Origin: Bacteriovorax sp.
GTDB lineage: Bacteria > Bdellovibrionota > Bacteriovoracia > Bacteriovoracales > Bacteriovoracaceae
Assembly: GCA_014377485.1 (NCBI GenBank)
Contig: JACMPM010000097.1
Coordinates: forward strand, 1-49,928
DNA length: 49,928 bases
Direction of reading: 5' to 3'
The position numbers and the translations under genes are program-made. This document shows positions 9,019 through 17,115 of the stretch, piece by piece. A model generated the notes under the pieces. It was not told where the DNA came from. It saw nothing but the letters and a program-made list of their open reading frames with translations, and did no database searches. The first letter of the stretch is position 1. Each line of letters opens with the position of its first letter.

Positions 9019-9047
9019 CATGGCCCAGTGAAATTAACTGGGCCATG
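9019..9047. terminator. Bidirectional hairpin between convergent genes
   Basis: Perfect 11-bp inverted repeat CATGGCCCAGT (9019-9029) and ACTGGGCCATG (9037-9047) around a 7-nt loop. It sits in the 46-bp gap between convergent genes ending at 9009 and 9056. T-runs are poor on both sides, so it is a probable rather than certain terminator. Confidence 0.6.
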
Positions 9048-9055
9048 AATATAAA

Positions 9056-9565
9056 TTAGAATATTAAAGAAAGTCTAAAAAATTCAAAAGCAAAAGATGC
9101 ATCCGGTGTATTTGATCCTAAGATTTTTTCCACAATCACCCCTGGAACATAACTCACATTCTCCATTAATCTAAAACGTTTTCCGCCCTCAATACTTATG
9201 AAGCCACTAATGTTTGTATAAGATCCATAATGAGTCGAGATAGTCCCAACTTTAAGTCCGGCAAAAAAAGAGTTTTCAATATTCTTATGATTAAAATTAT
9301 AAGCTGGACCGGCTCCTAATTTCCAAACACTACTATGTGAATAAATAATTGTTTCAAAATTACCTCCGAGCTGTAATCCATTGGCAAAAGCATAGTCATA
9401 TCCAACATCCAGATTAAAAGTAGCATTGTAACTATCAGAATAGGTTCCCTTGTTGAACTCTAACGCTGAATTAGTACTTGCTGAAAGTATATGGCCTTCG
9501 CTTTTCGCGAAGACTGCATTACTAAGAAGAAAAAAAACAAGACAACATAATTTACAAAAATTCAT
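9056..9565 (-). CDS. Exported beta-barrel-like outer-membrane protein
   Basis: This 169-residue protein starts with a signal peptide (FCKLCCLVFFLLSNAVFA). Amphipathic strands rich in Tyr, Phe and Gly follow, e.g. YNATFNLDVGYDYAFANGLQ, GGNFETIIYS and FAGLKVGTISTHYG. It ends in FAFEFFRLSLIF, whose terminal Phe is typical of outer-membrane barrels recognised by BAM. The size suggests a small 8-stranded barrel. It is convergent with the hydrolase pair and divergent from the second AI-2E gene. No specific family is recognised; porin, adhesin or structural roles are all possible. Confidence 0.68.
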   Translation of the reverse strand: MNFCKLCCLVFFLLSNAVFAKSEGHILSASTNSALEFNKGTYSDSYNATFNLDVGYDYAFANGLQLGGNFETIIYSHSSVWKLGAGPAYNFNHKNIENSFFAGLKVGTISTHYGSYTNISGFISIEGGKRFRLMENVSYVPGVIVEKILGSNTPDASFAFEFFRLSLIF

Positions 9566-9730
9566 AAATTCCCCAAAAAATTTTAATTATGTAAACAGTA
9601 GAAATCAAACTGAATACCGTCAATGAATAACTGAAAAACTATCAGTCCTATAATTTATTCGTCTTATACAAGCTTCTTATTTTTAGAGAATCTTAATTAA
9701 GTGCAACGCGACTTATGCGAAGTAATTCTA

Positions 9731-10783
9731 ATGCCCGTAGTTAAAATGAATAATAAAACAGAAAAAGAAGAATTTGAAAAATCAAAAGTAAGTAGAATTG
9801 AAATACCATTTCGAACTTATGCCAATTTATTTCTTGCCCTAATAATTGCCTTTTTTATTTTTCAACTAAGTTACCATTTATTGTTGTTATTTCTTTCTAT
9901 GATAATTGCAATGACTCTCTCATCAGCAAAAAAAATCCTAATAAAAAAAGGCTGGCGTGATAAAAATGCACTTATAACTATTATTATTCTTTATATAAGT
10001 CTTATTGTTTTTATTACCCTTTTCATTATACCCAGAATAGTAAGTCAGCTGATGGATATTTTTGACCTTGGATTCCAGATTAAATCCCAACTCGCTAAGT
10101 TTTCCTTTGCCAAAATTATCGAAGCTCATATTAACGATTTTGTTAGCAGCTCACCAGATATCGTAACTAGTTTGCGTTCTTATCTCGAGACAATCGGCAA
10201 ACAAACATTAGGAGGGCTATTTGATTTTGGATTTCTTTTTATCGCATCTATTTTTATGTTTATTGATGGTTCACGTTCTTATAAATGGGTTCGCTCGCAT
10301 TTTTCTGAAAATATTAAAAAAAAATTAGATATTACAGTTAAAGAAATATATCCAATCATGACAGCTTATGTTTTTGGACAATCAATTGTTTCCACTCTTG
10401 CTGCTATCGTTGTTTATACAACGGCATCGATTTTACATATTCCTGGAGCTCTTGCACTTGCTGCATTAGCTGCGATTTTGGATATATTACCAGTGATAGG
10501 TTTTGTCTCTATTGCCTTTATTTCAGCAATGCTTGGATTAGCAGTTTCGTTAAAGGCCGCTACAACAATACTCATTATCCATATTCTCTATCATCTTTTT
10601 GAAAGTTATGTTTTAGCTCCCTATATTTATGGAAACAGAATGAAGCTCTCACCTCTAGTTGTTCTACTATCGCTTTTGATGGGAGGAAGTATTGCAGGAA
10701 TTCCCGGAATGATTGCAATACTTCCAATAGTTGCTGCCTACAGCCCAATTGAGCGTTTGTGGATTAAAGGCAATACCGTTTAA
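9731..10783 (+). CDS. AI-2E family transporter, copy 2
   Basis: This is a paralogue of the permease at 1103-2110 with the same AI-2E (UPF0118) architecture and almost aligned motifs: RIEIPFRTYANLFLAL, ETIGKQTLGGLFDFGFLF, LDILPVIGFVSIAF and YGNRMKLSPLVVLLSLLMGG. About seven hydrophobic helices are visible. I place the start at ATG 9731 (about 350 residues). A GTG at 9701 and an ATG at 9746 are alternatives, and none has a strong ribosome binding site. The extra charged N-terminal segment (NNKTEKEEFEKSK) is absent from copy 1. Substrate unknown; members export AI-2 or act as cation antiporters. Confidence 0.83.
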   Translation: MPVVKMNNKTEKEEFEKSKVSRIEIPFRTYANLFLALIIAFFIFQLSYHLLLLFLSMIIAMTLSSAKKILIKKGWRDKNALITIIILYISLIVFITLFIIPRIVSQLMDIFDLGFQIKSQLAKFSFAKIIEAHINDFVSSSPDIVTSLRSYLETIGKQTLGGLFDFGFLFIASIFMFIDGSRSYKWVRSHFSENIKKKLDITVKEIYPIMTAYVFGQSIVSTLAAIVVYTTASILHIPGALALAALAAILDILPVIGFVSIAFISAMLGLAVSLKAATTILIIHILYHLFESYVLAPYIYGNRMKLSPLVVLLSLLMGGSIAGIPGMIAILPIVAAYSPIERLWIKGNTV

Positions 10784-10871
10784 AAAACTGACATTTAACT
10801 TTAAAATTCAGAAGTAAGTCCTAGATATTTCATGAAATATATAAATAATATTTGGGGGTAGGCTCCTCTAT

Positions 10872-10885
10872 AGAATAATGATACA
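10872..10885 (+). promoter_or_regulatory. Shared upstream 14-mer, possible promoter element
   Basis: AGAATAATGATACA here lies about 37 nt before the ATG of the secreted hydrolase at 10922 and recurs exactly at 5730-5743, about 60 nt before the S41 protease ATG. It is AT-rich and could contain a -10-like box. Chance repetition is possible in DNA of this composition. Confidence 0.25.
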
Positions 10886-10921
10886 CACTGCTCTGTAATT
10901 AATATATTTCCGAGAGATTAT

Positions 10922-11983
10922 ATGAAAATCAAGAATTCACTGAATGTTCTAATTATTTCTAGTTTTATACTTGCATTAAGTTCTTTTAATAGTGCCTTTG
11001 CAAAAATAGAAGATTTAACTTTTAAGATGGCTTCAAATAGATTGCTAGCGTTCCAAATCATTCGCGCTCCAAAAGATACTCTTCCAACATTTTTATTTTT
11101 ACCGGGTGTAAACAGAAGCCTTTTGGCGGACGATAAAGCTCTTCAAATTTTATCTCGTCAGGGCTTTGGTATTGTGACGATGAACTTTAGCACACAACCA
11201 TTTTCTGTTTCTCGATTAGAAAAAAGCATTAAGCCAAGCTTCGTTGGTACTACTTATAAACTTGAAGATTTAGCGACTGAAGTGTCTGCTTTGTCGGATG
11301 AATTAAAAAAGAATTTTGGTGTTAAAACTATTATTCCAGTTTCAATTTCGTTCAGTGGTGCCGTTTCATCAACTATGCAAAATGCTCCCTTAATCATTGA
11401 TGCGGTTCCAATGACTTCTTCAGCTGCCGTTAATCCAGACCTTGAAGCATACAGAACATATTTAAAGTCTATGGAAATTTTTAATCCAATTTTTGGGCCA
11501 GCACTTACTCGCTCACTTTTAGATCAAGCCTACTACAAGAAATGGAATGATCAGGTTGATAGCATTACAAAGCAATTTAACTTAAATTCAGATCGTGATT
11601 CAGACATGGTTGAAGGCTATACTGTTTTAAGCCGTGCTTCCGAAGGATTTGTTTGGGATACAAAAAATACCGCTGCTCAAACGAGAAGAATATTTATTTT
11701 TGCACGCAATGATTCTGCTCTTTTGCTTAAAGATCAATTATCAGTATTCCTAAAAGTATTAGAGACTACTCCTAATGCACTGGCTTTTATTGTAAATGAT
11801 TCTGGTCATGTCGTTCCTACTGAGCAACCAGAAGCTTATGCTAACATTTTAATGTATTTAGTTTCTGCTGACACAAAGGCTGTTTCGGGAATTTTCGAAG
11901 TTCAACCTGGTACAGATAAACCTAAATTCTATAAAGGTAACGAAGCTAAGCAATATGTCACAAATCTTATCAACTCTCTTTAA
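10922..11983 (+). CDS. Secreted alpha/beta-hydrolase-like protein
   Basis: This 353-residue exported protein begins with signal peptide SLNVLIISSFILALSSFNSAFA. It shows the order of an alpha/beta-hydrolase: TFLFLPGVNRSLLADD near residue 60, a nucleophile-elbow-like SISFSGA around residue 143, an acid region RIFIFARNDSALLL, and a late His in VNDSGHVVPTEQPEAY. The elbow departs from GxSxG (Ser replaces both Gly positions), so activity is likely but not assured. GAGAG lies upstream of the ATG. It stands alone, ends at a strong terminator, and shares a 14-base upstream element with the S41 protease operon. Confidence 0.75.
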   Translation: MKIKNSLNVLIISSFILALSSFNSAFAKIEDLTFKMASNRLLAFQIIRAPKDTLPTFLFLPGVNRSLLADDKALQILSRQGFGIVTMNFSTQPFSVSRLEKSIKPSFVGTTYKLEDLATEVSALSDELKKNFGVKTIIPVSISFSGAVSSTMQNAPLIIDAVPMTSSAAVNPDLEAYRTYLKSMEIFNPIFGPALTRSLLDQAYYKKWNDQVDSITKQFNLNSDRDSDMVEGYTVLSRASEGFVWDTKNTAAQTRRIFIFARNDSALLLKDQLSVFLKVLETTPNALAFIVNDSGHVVPTEQPEAYANILMYLVSADTKAVSGIFEVQPGTDKPKFYKGNEAKQYVTNLINSL

Positions 11984-12014
11984 GTAAAAACCTCCCTCGG
12001 GAGTCGATTATATT

Positions 12015-12045
12015 AAGCCCAGGTTAACCTTCTGGGCTTTTTTTT
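12015..12045 (+). terminator. Rho-independent terminator
   Basis: Stem AAGCCCAG (12015-12022) with CTGGGCTT (12032-12039) around a 9-nt loop, continuing into a run of eight T at 12038-12045. It ends the single-gene transcript of the hydrolase at 10922-11983. Confidence 0.88.
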
Positions 12046-12079
12046 GCTCATTTTTATTTTAGTAAAAAAGGAAAAAAAT

Positions 12080-12532
12080 ATGGTCATCGATAATAATTTA
12101 GAGAGTAATGAAATTCAAATCCAGCAGGGAAGGGAAAAATGGTTAGAGGCTGTTCGTGCCAAAGATCTCAAAAGGCTAATGACTTTCTATTCTCCAGAAA
12201 TTGTACTTTTCGACCTAACACCTCCTCTTCAATTACTTGGTGAAAATTCATATATAAAAAATTGGAAAGAATGTTTTGAAATGATAGATGGCCTTATTGA
12301 TTACGAGATTCGAGACCAAGATATTACTGCTAGTAGCGACGTGGCATTCAGCCACAGCCTCACTAGAATGAAAGCGAAGACCAAAACTGGGCATGAACTC
12401 AAAACTTGGTTTCGAGTCACGGTTGGATTTCGAAAAATTAATGGGAAATGGTTGATCACTCATGAACATATTTCTGTTCCTTTCGATCCTACAAGCCGCC
12501 AAGCTTCGCTCGACCTAAAGCCAGAAGAATAA
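12080..12532 (+). CDS. SnoaL/NTF2-fold protein
   Basis: This 150-residue soluble protein has the cone-shaped NTF2/SnoaL (ketosteroid-isomerase-like) pattern: REKWLEAVRAKDLKRLMTFY, then SPEIVLFDLTPPLQ, a helix with NWKECFEMIDG, and the final strands TWFRVTVGFRKINGKWLITHEHISVPF. Such proteins are often small-molecule isomerases, hydrolases or dimeric binding modules, so no reaction is assigned. I use ATG 12080, preceded by AAGGA. The longer reading from 12044 begins inside the terminator and is unlikely. The GFA-type gene follows after 3 nt, so they form an operon. Confidence 0.75.
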   Translation: MVIDNNLESNEIQIQQGREKWLEAVRAKDLKRLMTFYSPEIVLFDLTPPLQLLGENSYIKNWKECFEMIDGLIDYEIRDQDITASSDVAFSHSLTRMKAKTKTGHELKTWFRVTVGFRKINGKWLITHEHISVPFDPTSRQASLDLKPEE

Positions 12533-12535
12533 ATT

Positions 12536-13021
12536 ATGAAATTAAAAGGATCGTGTCACTGCCAGGCAGTGAAATTCTCATTGAAATCAAAAAATATTTA
12601 CCCCTATCAACTTTGCTATTGCAGTGTTTGCCGCAAAACTCAAGGCGGAGGTGGCTTTGCAATTAATATTAGTGGTGAGGCTTCAACTCTAGTTGTTATT
12701 GGAAAAAAAAATATAAAAATTTATAAGGCAAAAATAAAAAATCCGGAAGATAAAAGAAGATGGCAGAGCACTGCCGAAAGAAATTTTTGTGGCCTTTGCG
12801 GCTCGGGCCTTTGGTTATTTTCGCCAGAATGGCCTAAACTCATTCATCCCTTTGCTTCGGCAATAGACACTCCATTGCCAATCCCTCCCGAAAAAACTCA
12901 TTGCCTGGTAGAATTCAAGGCTCCTTGGGTGAAAATTAATAAAGGTAAAAAAGATAAAGTTTTTAAACTCTATCCCAAAGAATCAATTGCAGAGTGGCAC
13001 GAAAGAGTTATTTCAATTTAA
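12536..13021 (+). CDS. GFA/CENP-V-family zinc protein
   Basis: This 161-residue protein of the glutathione-dependent formaldehyde-activating enzyme (GFA/Mss4-like) family carries all the zinc cysteines: Cys7 and Cys9 in GSCHC, Cys27, Cys29 and Cys32 in CYCSVC, and Cys85 and Cys88 in FCGLCGSG. The founding member helps combine formaldehyde with glutathione, but most homologues have no proven activity. It starts 3 nt after the SnoaL-like gene and ends head-on against the DUF4440-like gene, with a 4-nt overlap of the stops. Confidence 0.83.
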   Translation: MKLKGSCHCQAVKFSLKSKNIYPYQLCYCSVCRKTQGGGGFAINISGEASTLVVIGKKNIKIYKAKIKNPEDKRRWQSTAERNFCGLCGSGLWLFSPEWPKLIHPFASAIDTPLPIPPEKTHCLVEFKAPWVKINKGKKDKVFKLYPKESIAEWHERVISI

Positions 13022-13428
13022 TTTTTATTTCGACCAAACGGGTCACCAGAGATAGATTCGGTATGCATAGCACAGAGCCAGCTCCCTTCACGTTTAATCC
13101 AAGTAGATGTGTCGGAAGCATGAAAAGTTACCACCTGACTTTGAACAATTAGTTCTTCGCTGATGGTGTATGCAAGAATTGCAACGTCATCACTTAGAAA
13201 TCGCACCTGTGCATCATCTCCTATTTTAAATTTACTTAAAGTGTAGGTTGAGGCCTGAATCATTTCTCCTAATTTCTGTCTATCGATAGACTCAACTCCT
13301 TGAGCACCAGCGATAATGCAAGGATCGTCACTAAGTCGTACCGCCGTATCAGCATCTTTCTCTTTGATGGCTTGCCAATATTGTTTCTCTAAACTTAGTA
13401 ATTCTTTTTCAATACTTTTGTTTGCCAT
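13018..13428 (-). CDS. DUF4440/NTF2-fold protein
   Basis: This 136-residue cytoplasmic protein is of the DUF4440-like NTF2 superfamily: KELLSLEKQYWQAIKEKDAD, TAVRLSDDPCIIAGAQGV, VRFLSDDVAILAYTISEEL, and the closing STWIKREGSWLCAMHTESI. ATG 13428 is supported by a near-ideal GGAGG 7 nt upstream; the 19-codon extension to 13485 runs into the thpR remnant. It is the second NTF2-fold gene within 1 kb, on the opposite strand from the SnoaL-like one. They look related only in fold. Function unknown. Confidence 0.75.
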   Translation of the reverse strand: MANKSIEKELLSLEKQYWQAIKEKDADTAVRLSDDPCIIAGAQGVESIDRQKLGEMIQASTYTLSKFKIGDDAQVRFLSDDVAILAYTISEELIVQSQVVTFHASDTSTWIKREGSWLCAMHTESISGDPFGRNKN

Positions 13429-13465
13429 TTTTTTGCCTCCGTCCTTGCCTAATAAGTTTTGCAAT

Positions 13466-13998
13466 TTAAATGCCGTTTGATTCAATGAACTTAATCTTAT
13501 GAATGGTATTATTTTTATTATTATTTAAATCTCTTTCAGACTTAAAAAGTACCAATGCATAAACATTATTTTTTTTGAATGAAACATTGCTGCTTTATTT
13601 TGTGCTTCGAAATAATCAAACTCATAACGTTGCCATCTTTTAATGGTGACATGAGGAATGAATAACTTTTCATTTGACCTGATCTATTCTAGAAAAGTCT
13701 GATCAATTTTTTTTAAATTCTAATAATTCAAAAGATTTTTCAAAGCTTAAAAACAATATTCTTCGATTAAAAAACCTAAAGGAAGCTGTTTGAAGTTCAA
13801 ACGATCTAAAGTATAATTGATCTAATCGTTTTTTTATTTTTGCTAATTCTTATTCTGAGGTTTCACCAAAAAAAGTAAAGTTTGATGATAGTCGTGTAGC
13901 CGCTCCCAGCTCTTAGAGGTAATTTGCGTTGGCTGATCAAATTCAAATATTTTTTGTTTCAACTCTTTTGGTATTTTGATTCCTAAGAAAAGTCTCAT
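13466..13998 (-). pseudogene. thpR: Broken RNA 2',3'-cyclic phosphodiesterase
   Basis: Read leftward from ATG 13998, frame one gives MRLFLGIKIPKELKQKIFEF and then SWERLHDYHQTLLFL. This is the N-terminus of ThpR/LigT with the first HxT motif (HQT); it stops at 13843. Shifted frames continue with FELQTASFRFFNRRILFL near 13760-13810, FIPHVTIKRWQRYEF with the second HxT (HVT) near 13630-13660, and NVYALVLFKSERDL, ending at a TAA at 13466. The total of about 177 codons is the normal length of the family. Several indels and stops therefore inactivated a once complete gene. The start overlaps the DUF1761 stop by ATGA. Confidence 0.8.
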
Positions 13999-14408
13999 TG
14001 CCAAACAGCGAGTATCATCCCCATCAAAGACATACCAACAAAGGGATAACCTAAATTTATAAGGCCAAGCTGAATAGGTTTTTTTGAAAATAAATGATTC
14101 GGAAGCATAGTCGTAAATGTGAAACCAAACCAGCAGAGCATGCCAATCTCTAATCCGTCTTTTGCTTTTTTAGCACCTCCATATCTGATAAAACAAGACA
14201 GAGTTAGTACCATTAAAAAATAACAAATAATTGAAGTCACAATCCCAACCTTTGCTCTTTCTTGAAACTCAGTGGTATTCATTTCATCTGGACTTATTTC
14301 CATGAGCTTCATCCACTGCTTTCCAAATAAAACTGTATACCATAACGCGCCTAAAACCATATAGAGTAAGGTGCATGTAATTACGGCATAATAATTTATC
14401 TGAGTCAT
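13995..14408 (-). CDS. DUF1761 family membrane protein
   Basis: This 137-residue protein with four predicted membrane helices matches the DUF1761 pattern: an N-terminal helix with TCTLLYMVLGALWYTVLFGKQW, a loop with PDEMN, then helices around ICYFLMVLTLSCFIRYG, GMLCWFGFTFTTMLPNHLF and VGMSLMGMILAVW. Function of the family is unknown. GGAG lies 5 nt before the ATG. It overlaps the broken thpR by 4 nt, so the two were once translationally coupled; the first gene of that pair appears intact. Confidence 0.8.
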   Translation of the reverse strand: MTQINYYAVITCTLLYMVLGALWYTVLFGKQWMKLMEISPDEMNTTEFQERAKVGIVTSIICYFLMVLTLSCFIRYGGAKKAKDGLEIGMLCWFGFTFTTMLPNHLFSKKPIQLGLINLGYPFVGMSLMGMILAVWQ

Positions 14409-14649
14409 TACTTCTCCAGAATACTTTTTAGCATCCTAGTTTATTTTATATAAAAATTTCTAAAAAACACTAGCAGAATTAACAAGATTAAAATGAATTA
14501 CAGAAACGCATAACTTAAAAAAATACAATTCAGATAATTCAACTAAGTAAGATAAATTATTTTAAAATTAATAAATTTTTAATTTTAATATTATAAACTT
14601 TTAACGTGAAACGATTCTCTCTTATTAGAGGACTTAGAGGAGTTGAAGC

Positions 14650-15225
14650 ATGAATCAAATACTAACCAGGCTTTTACCAAACCGTAGAAATTTACCAACT
14701 GACGACACTGCTTTAACAACATTTTTGACGACGTTGAGAAAATCTCCTTTGGATGACAAAATATTAGTCTGGTTTGGAAATGCACCAACTGATGGCCATG
14801 GCTCTATTTTTATTATTAGATTATTAACTGGTGGGATTTTCATCAGTAAAGGAATTATTAAATTTGTCTTCTATAGTCTATATATTGAACAGTTTAAAAG
14901 CTTACCATTACTTCTTCACAGATTGGCCGCTATTTTTGTAGGGGTCTACGAAATTATTGGAGGAATACTAATTGTCTTAGGATTTTTTACAAGAATAGTT
15001 GCCGTGCCATTTATTTTTGAAATGATAATGGCTATTTTACTAACTTTGTACCTTGGAAATGCTCCAATTAATCTACCTCCTTCGACTCCAAAGACAGGCA
15101 CATGGGCTTTAATGCATGCACTAAGTTTCATATGTGTACAGCTCATGACCATAATCTTTTTATGTCTTGCTGGTCCTGGTAAATATTCATTGGATGCAAA
15201 ACTTTCAAATAAAAATCTTCATTAA
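14650..15225 (+). CDS. DoxX family membrane protein
   Basis: This 191-residue inner-membrane protein has a soluble N-terminal 55 residues followed by four hydrophobic helices. The DoxX/DoxD signature region is ITGGIFISKGIIKF-like (here LLTGGIFISKGIIKF), then EIIGGILIVLGFFTRIVAVPF and a final GPGKYSLDAKL. DoxX proteins are quinone-linked or otherwise redox-associated membrane proteins whose role varies. GAGGAG lies about 8 nt upstream of the ATG. The gene is monocistronic in appearance, with short AT-rich flanks. Confidence 0.78.
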   Translation: MNQILTRLLPNRRNLPTDDTALTTFLTTLRKSPLDDKILVWFGNAPTDGHGSIFIIRLLTGGIFISKGIIKFVFYSLYIEQFKSLPLLLHRLAAIFVGVYEIIGGILIVLGFFTRIVAVPFIFEMIMAILLTLYLGNAPINLPPSTPKTGTWALMHALSFICVQLMTIIFLCLAGPGKYSLDAKLSNKNLH

Positions 15226-15360
15226 ACTTGCGTTTAAAAGTACTTACTTCATGACGCATTTCATTTATAAAAAATTCATCTGGAAAATCTCGGAAAACCT
15301 ATACATTAATCGCAGTAAAAAGTTATAATTCATTAGTAAAAATAACGAAGGCTGATATAA

Positions 15361-16833
15361 ATGAAAAAACTTGGAATAATTATCGCGATTGAGGAATACT
15401 CCAACGCAGTCTTGCCACAACTGAGCAAGATTGAATTTGCAATCAACGACGCCCATTCAGTCAAAAAAGCCTTTATTGAACAACTCTATATCGAAGACGA
15501 TAACTTGATTTTTTTGACTAACGAAAAAGCCAATAAATCTTCCATCGAAAAAGAAGCTGGCAATCTCTTTAAGAAATTCACTTCAGATGACGAATGCTAT
15601 TTTTATTATGTTGGTCATGGTTTTAATACTAAATCACAAAACAGAATTACATGTTGGGATACTGACAATTCAAACCTGGAAGAAACTTCATTGTCTTTAG
15701 ATGAAATCCTTTTATCTCCACTGAAAAATAGAGAGTGCAAAAAAAGTTTTATCTTTATCGACTCTTCTGCTGAAGAATTGAAATCAAAAAACAAAATTAA
15801 AACGGCTGCTGCCAACATGGTTGAAACAGAATATTCTGAACTTGTGAGAAACTTTCCTGGTAATTCTTTTTTTCTTTCTTGCTATCCAGGTGAAAAATCG
15901 TTTACATCTGCTCAAACAAAACATGGAATTTGGGCACTACATCTTATAAATGCGATGAATGGCAAAGATGATGGCGGCATAGATAGAGACAATGCCATTA
16001 CTAATATTTCTCTTAATAAATTTTTATCGACTAAAATTCCGCAATACATAACAAAAACGATGTTTATTAACGACAGACAAAGTCCTTATGGAGTCATTGA
16101 TGATTCAGAGACTTCTCCTCTGATTAAATTTGAAAGTGATGATGATGATCAAAATAAAAATGTAGAAATTCAGTTTCATCAATATATTCTCTCAAGAGAG
16201 CAGCATATCCCTTTCAAAAACTTTGAGGGATTTAATAAAAGTAGACATAAAATCCCTAAAGACCATAGCAGCTTTGCATCCAAATTAGCTTCTGAACTTG
16301 CTCAAGATGAATATTTAAAAATTGAAATAGAAAATCTATTTGATAATGCCAGAAAAACCCTTCGCCTTAAAAATAGCAACACAGTTAAAGATCCTGAAGG
16401 AGGTTCTCTCCATACTGAATTTTTTAGATATAATATTAGTGCTGAGCAATCTGAAAATGATTTTACTGAAGTAACTATCAGAAGAGAGCTTGAACTAAGA
16501 GTGCCCTTGGCTAATTTTCCAATGCCAATAGACGAAATTTTTACCGATGGATTTGATACTATCACTTTTCCAATCAAAGGATCTCTTGATGTCGATTCGC
16601 TCGAAGATGCATTATATGAGCTTGAAGATGATAATCATGGAACTTTTGAACATAAAGATAATGTTTTTTCTTTCTTTCCAAAAAATATCAAGGGAATAGC
16701 TAAAGTAGAAATTTCAAAAAATACTTTAAAAATTAGATTCACCTCATCTCAGGCCACTGTTGCTGAAATCTTGGATTACACTCAACAGACTTTAGTTGTA
16801 ATGGCAGCAACGTTAAAGAATTTACTTTCATAA
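15361..16833 (+). CDS. Caspase-fold (C14-like) protein with Cys-to-Ser active site
   Basis: This is a 490-residue cytoplasmic protein. Residues 1-240 follow the peptidase C14/metacaspase fold: KLGIIIAIEEYSN, INDAHSVKKAF, the His motif YYVGHG (His86), the strand SFIFIDSSAEE, and FLSCYPGEKSF with WALHLINAMNG. The catalytic Cys is expected as the third residue of a D-x-C motif, but the sequence is Asp134-Ser135-Ser136, so classical cysteine protease activity is probably lost. Residues 260-490 are an unrecognised acidic region (ELAQDEYLKIEIENLF, TEVTIRRELELRVPL), perhaps an effector or binding domain. No partner gene adjoins it. It may be a decoy, a scaffold or a serine variant. Confidence 0.72.
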   Translation: MKKLGIIIAIEEYSNAVLPQLSKIEFAINDAHSVKKAFIEQLYIEDDNLIFLTNEKANKSSIEKEAGNLFKKFTSDDECYFYYVGHGFNTKSQNRITCWDTDNSNLEETSLSLDEILLSPLKNRECKKSFIFIDSSAEELKSKNKIKTAAANMVETEYSELVRNFPGNSFFLSCYPGEKSFTSAQTKHGIWALHLINAMNGKDDGGIDRDNAITNISLNKFLSTKIPQYITKTMFINDRQSPYGVIDDSETSPLIKFESDDDDQNKNVEIQFHQYILSREQHIPFKNFEGFNKSRHKIPKDHSSFASKLASELAQDEYLKIEIENLFDNARKTLRLKNSNTVKDPEGGSLHTEFFRYNISAEQSENDFTEVTIRRELELRVPLANFPMPIDEIFTDGFDTITFPIKGSLDVDSLEDALYELEDDNHGTFEHKDNVFSFFPKNIKGIAKVEISKNTLKIRFTSSQATVAEILDYTQQTLVVMAATLKNLLS

Positions 16834-17115
16834 AAAAATAGGCAAAACACTCTAAGCAATCTCAATGCCAGATAAAATAATAATCAGGGCAGCGTTAAGA
16901 GTATGAAAGTAAAATTGATTTTCAGAACTAAACTAAAAAAACAAATTGGTGCTGGTGATATGTTGGCACCATTTACAAGAATGATCTTTATAGAAAGAAG
17001 GTATCTGACTTTCGAAAAAAAACTTAGCTAAGTCTTTCTTTGCTTGCCACATTTTGATCGTGATAAAAATGATTATTGCTGAAAATAGCTAAACCCTAAA
17101 ACAGGAGATTAGAAA

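Noticed and set aside
16903-17031. Short forward ORF of 42 codons between the caspase-like gene and the L,D-transpeptidase
   Set aside because: Basic, unremarkable sequence with no clear ribosome binding site or family; too short to support.
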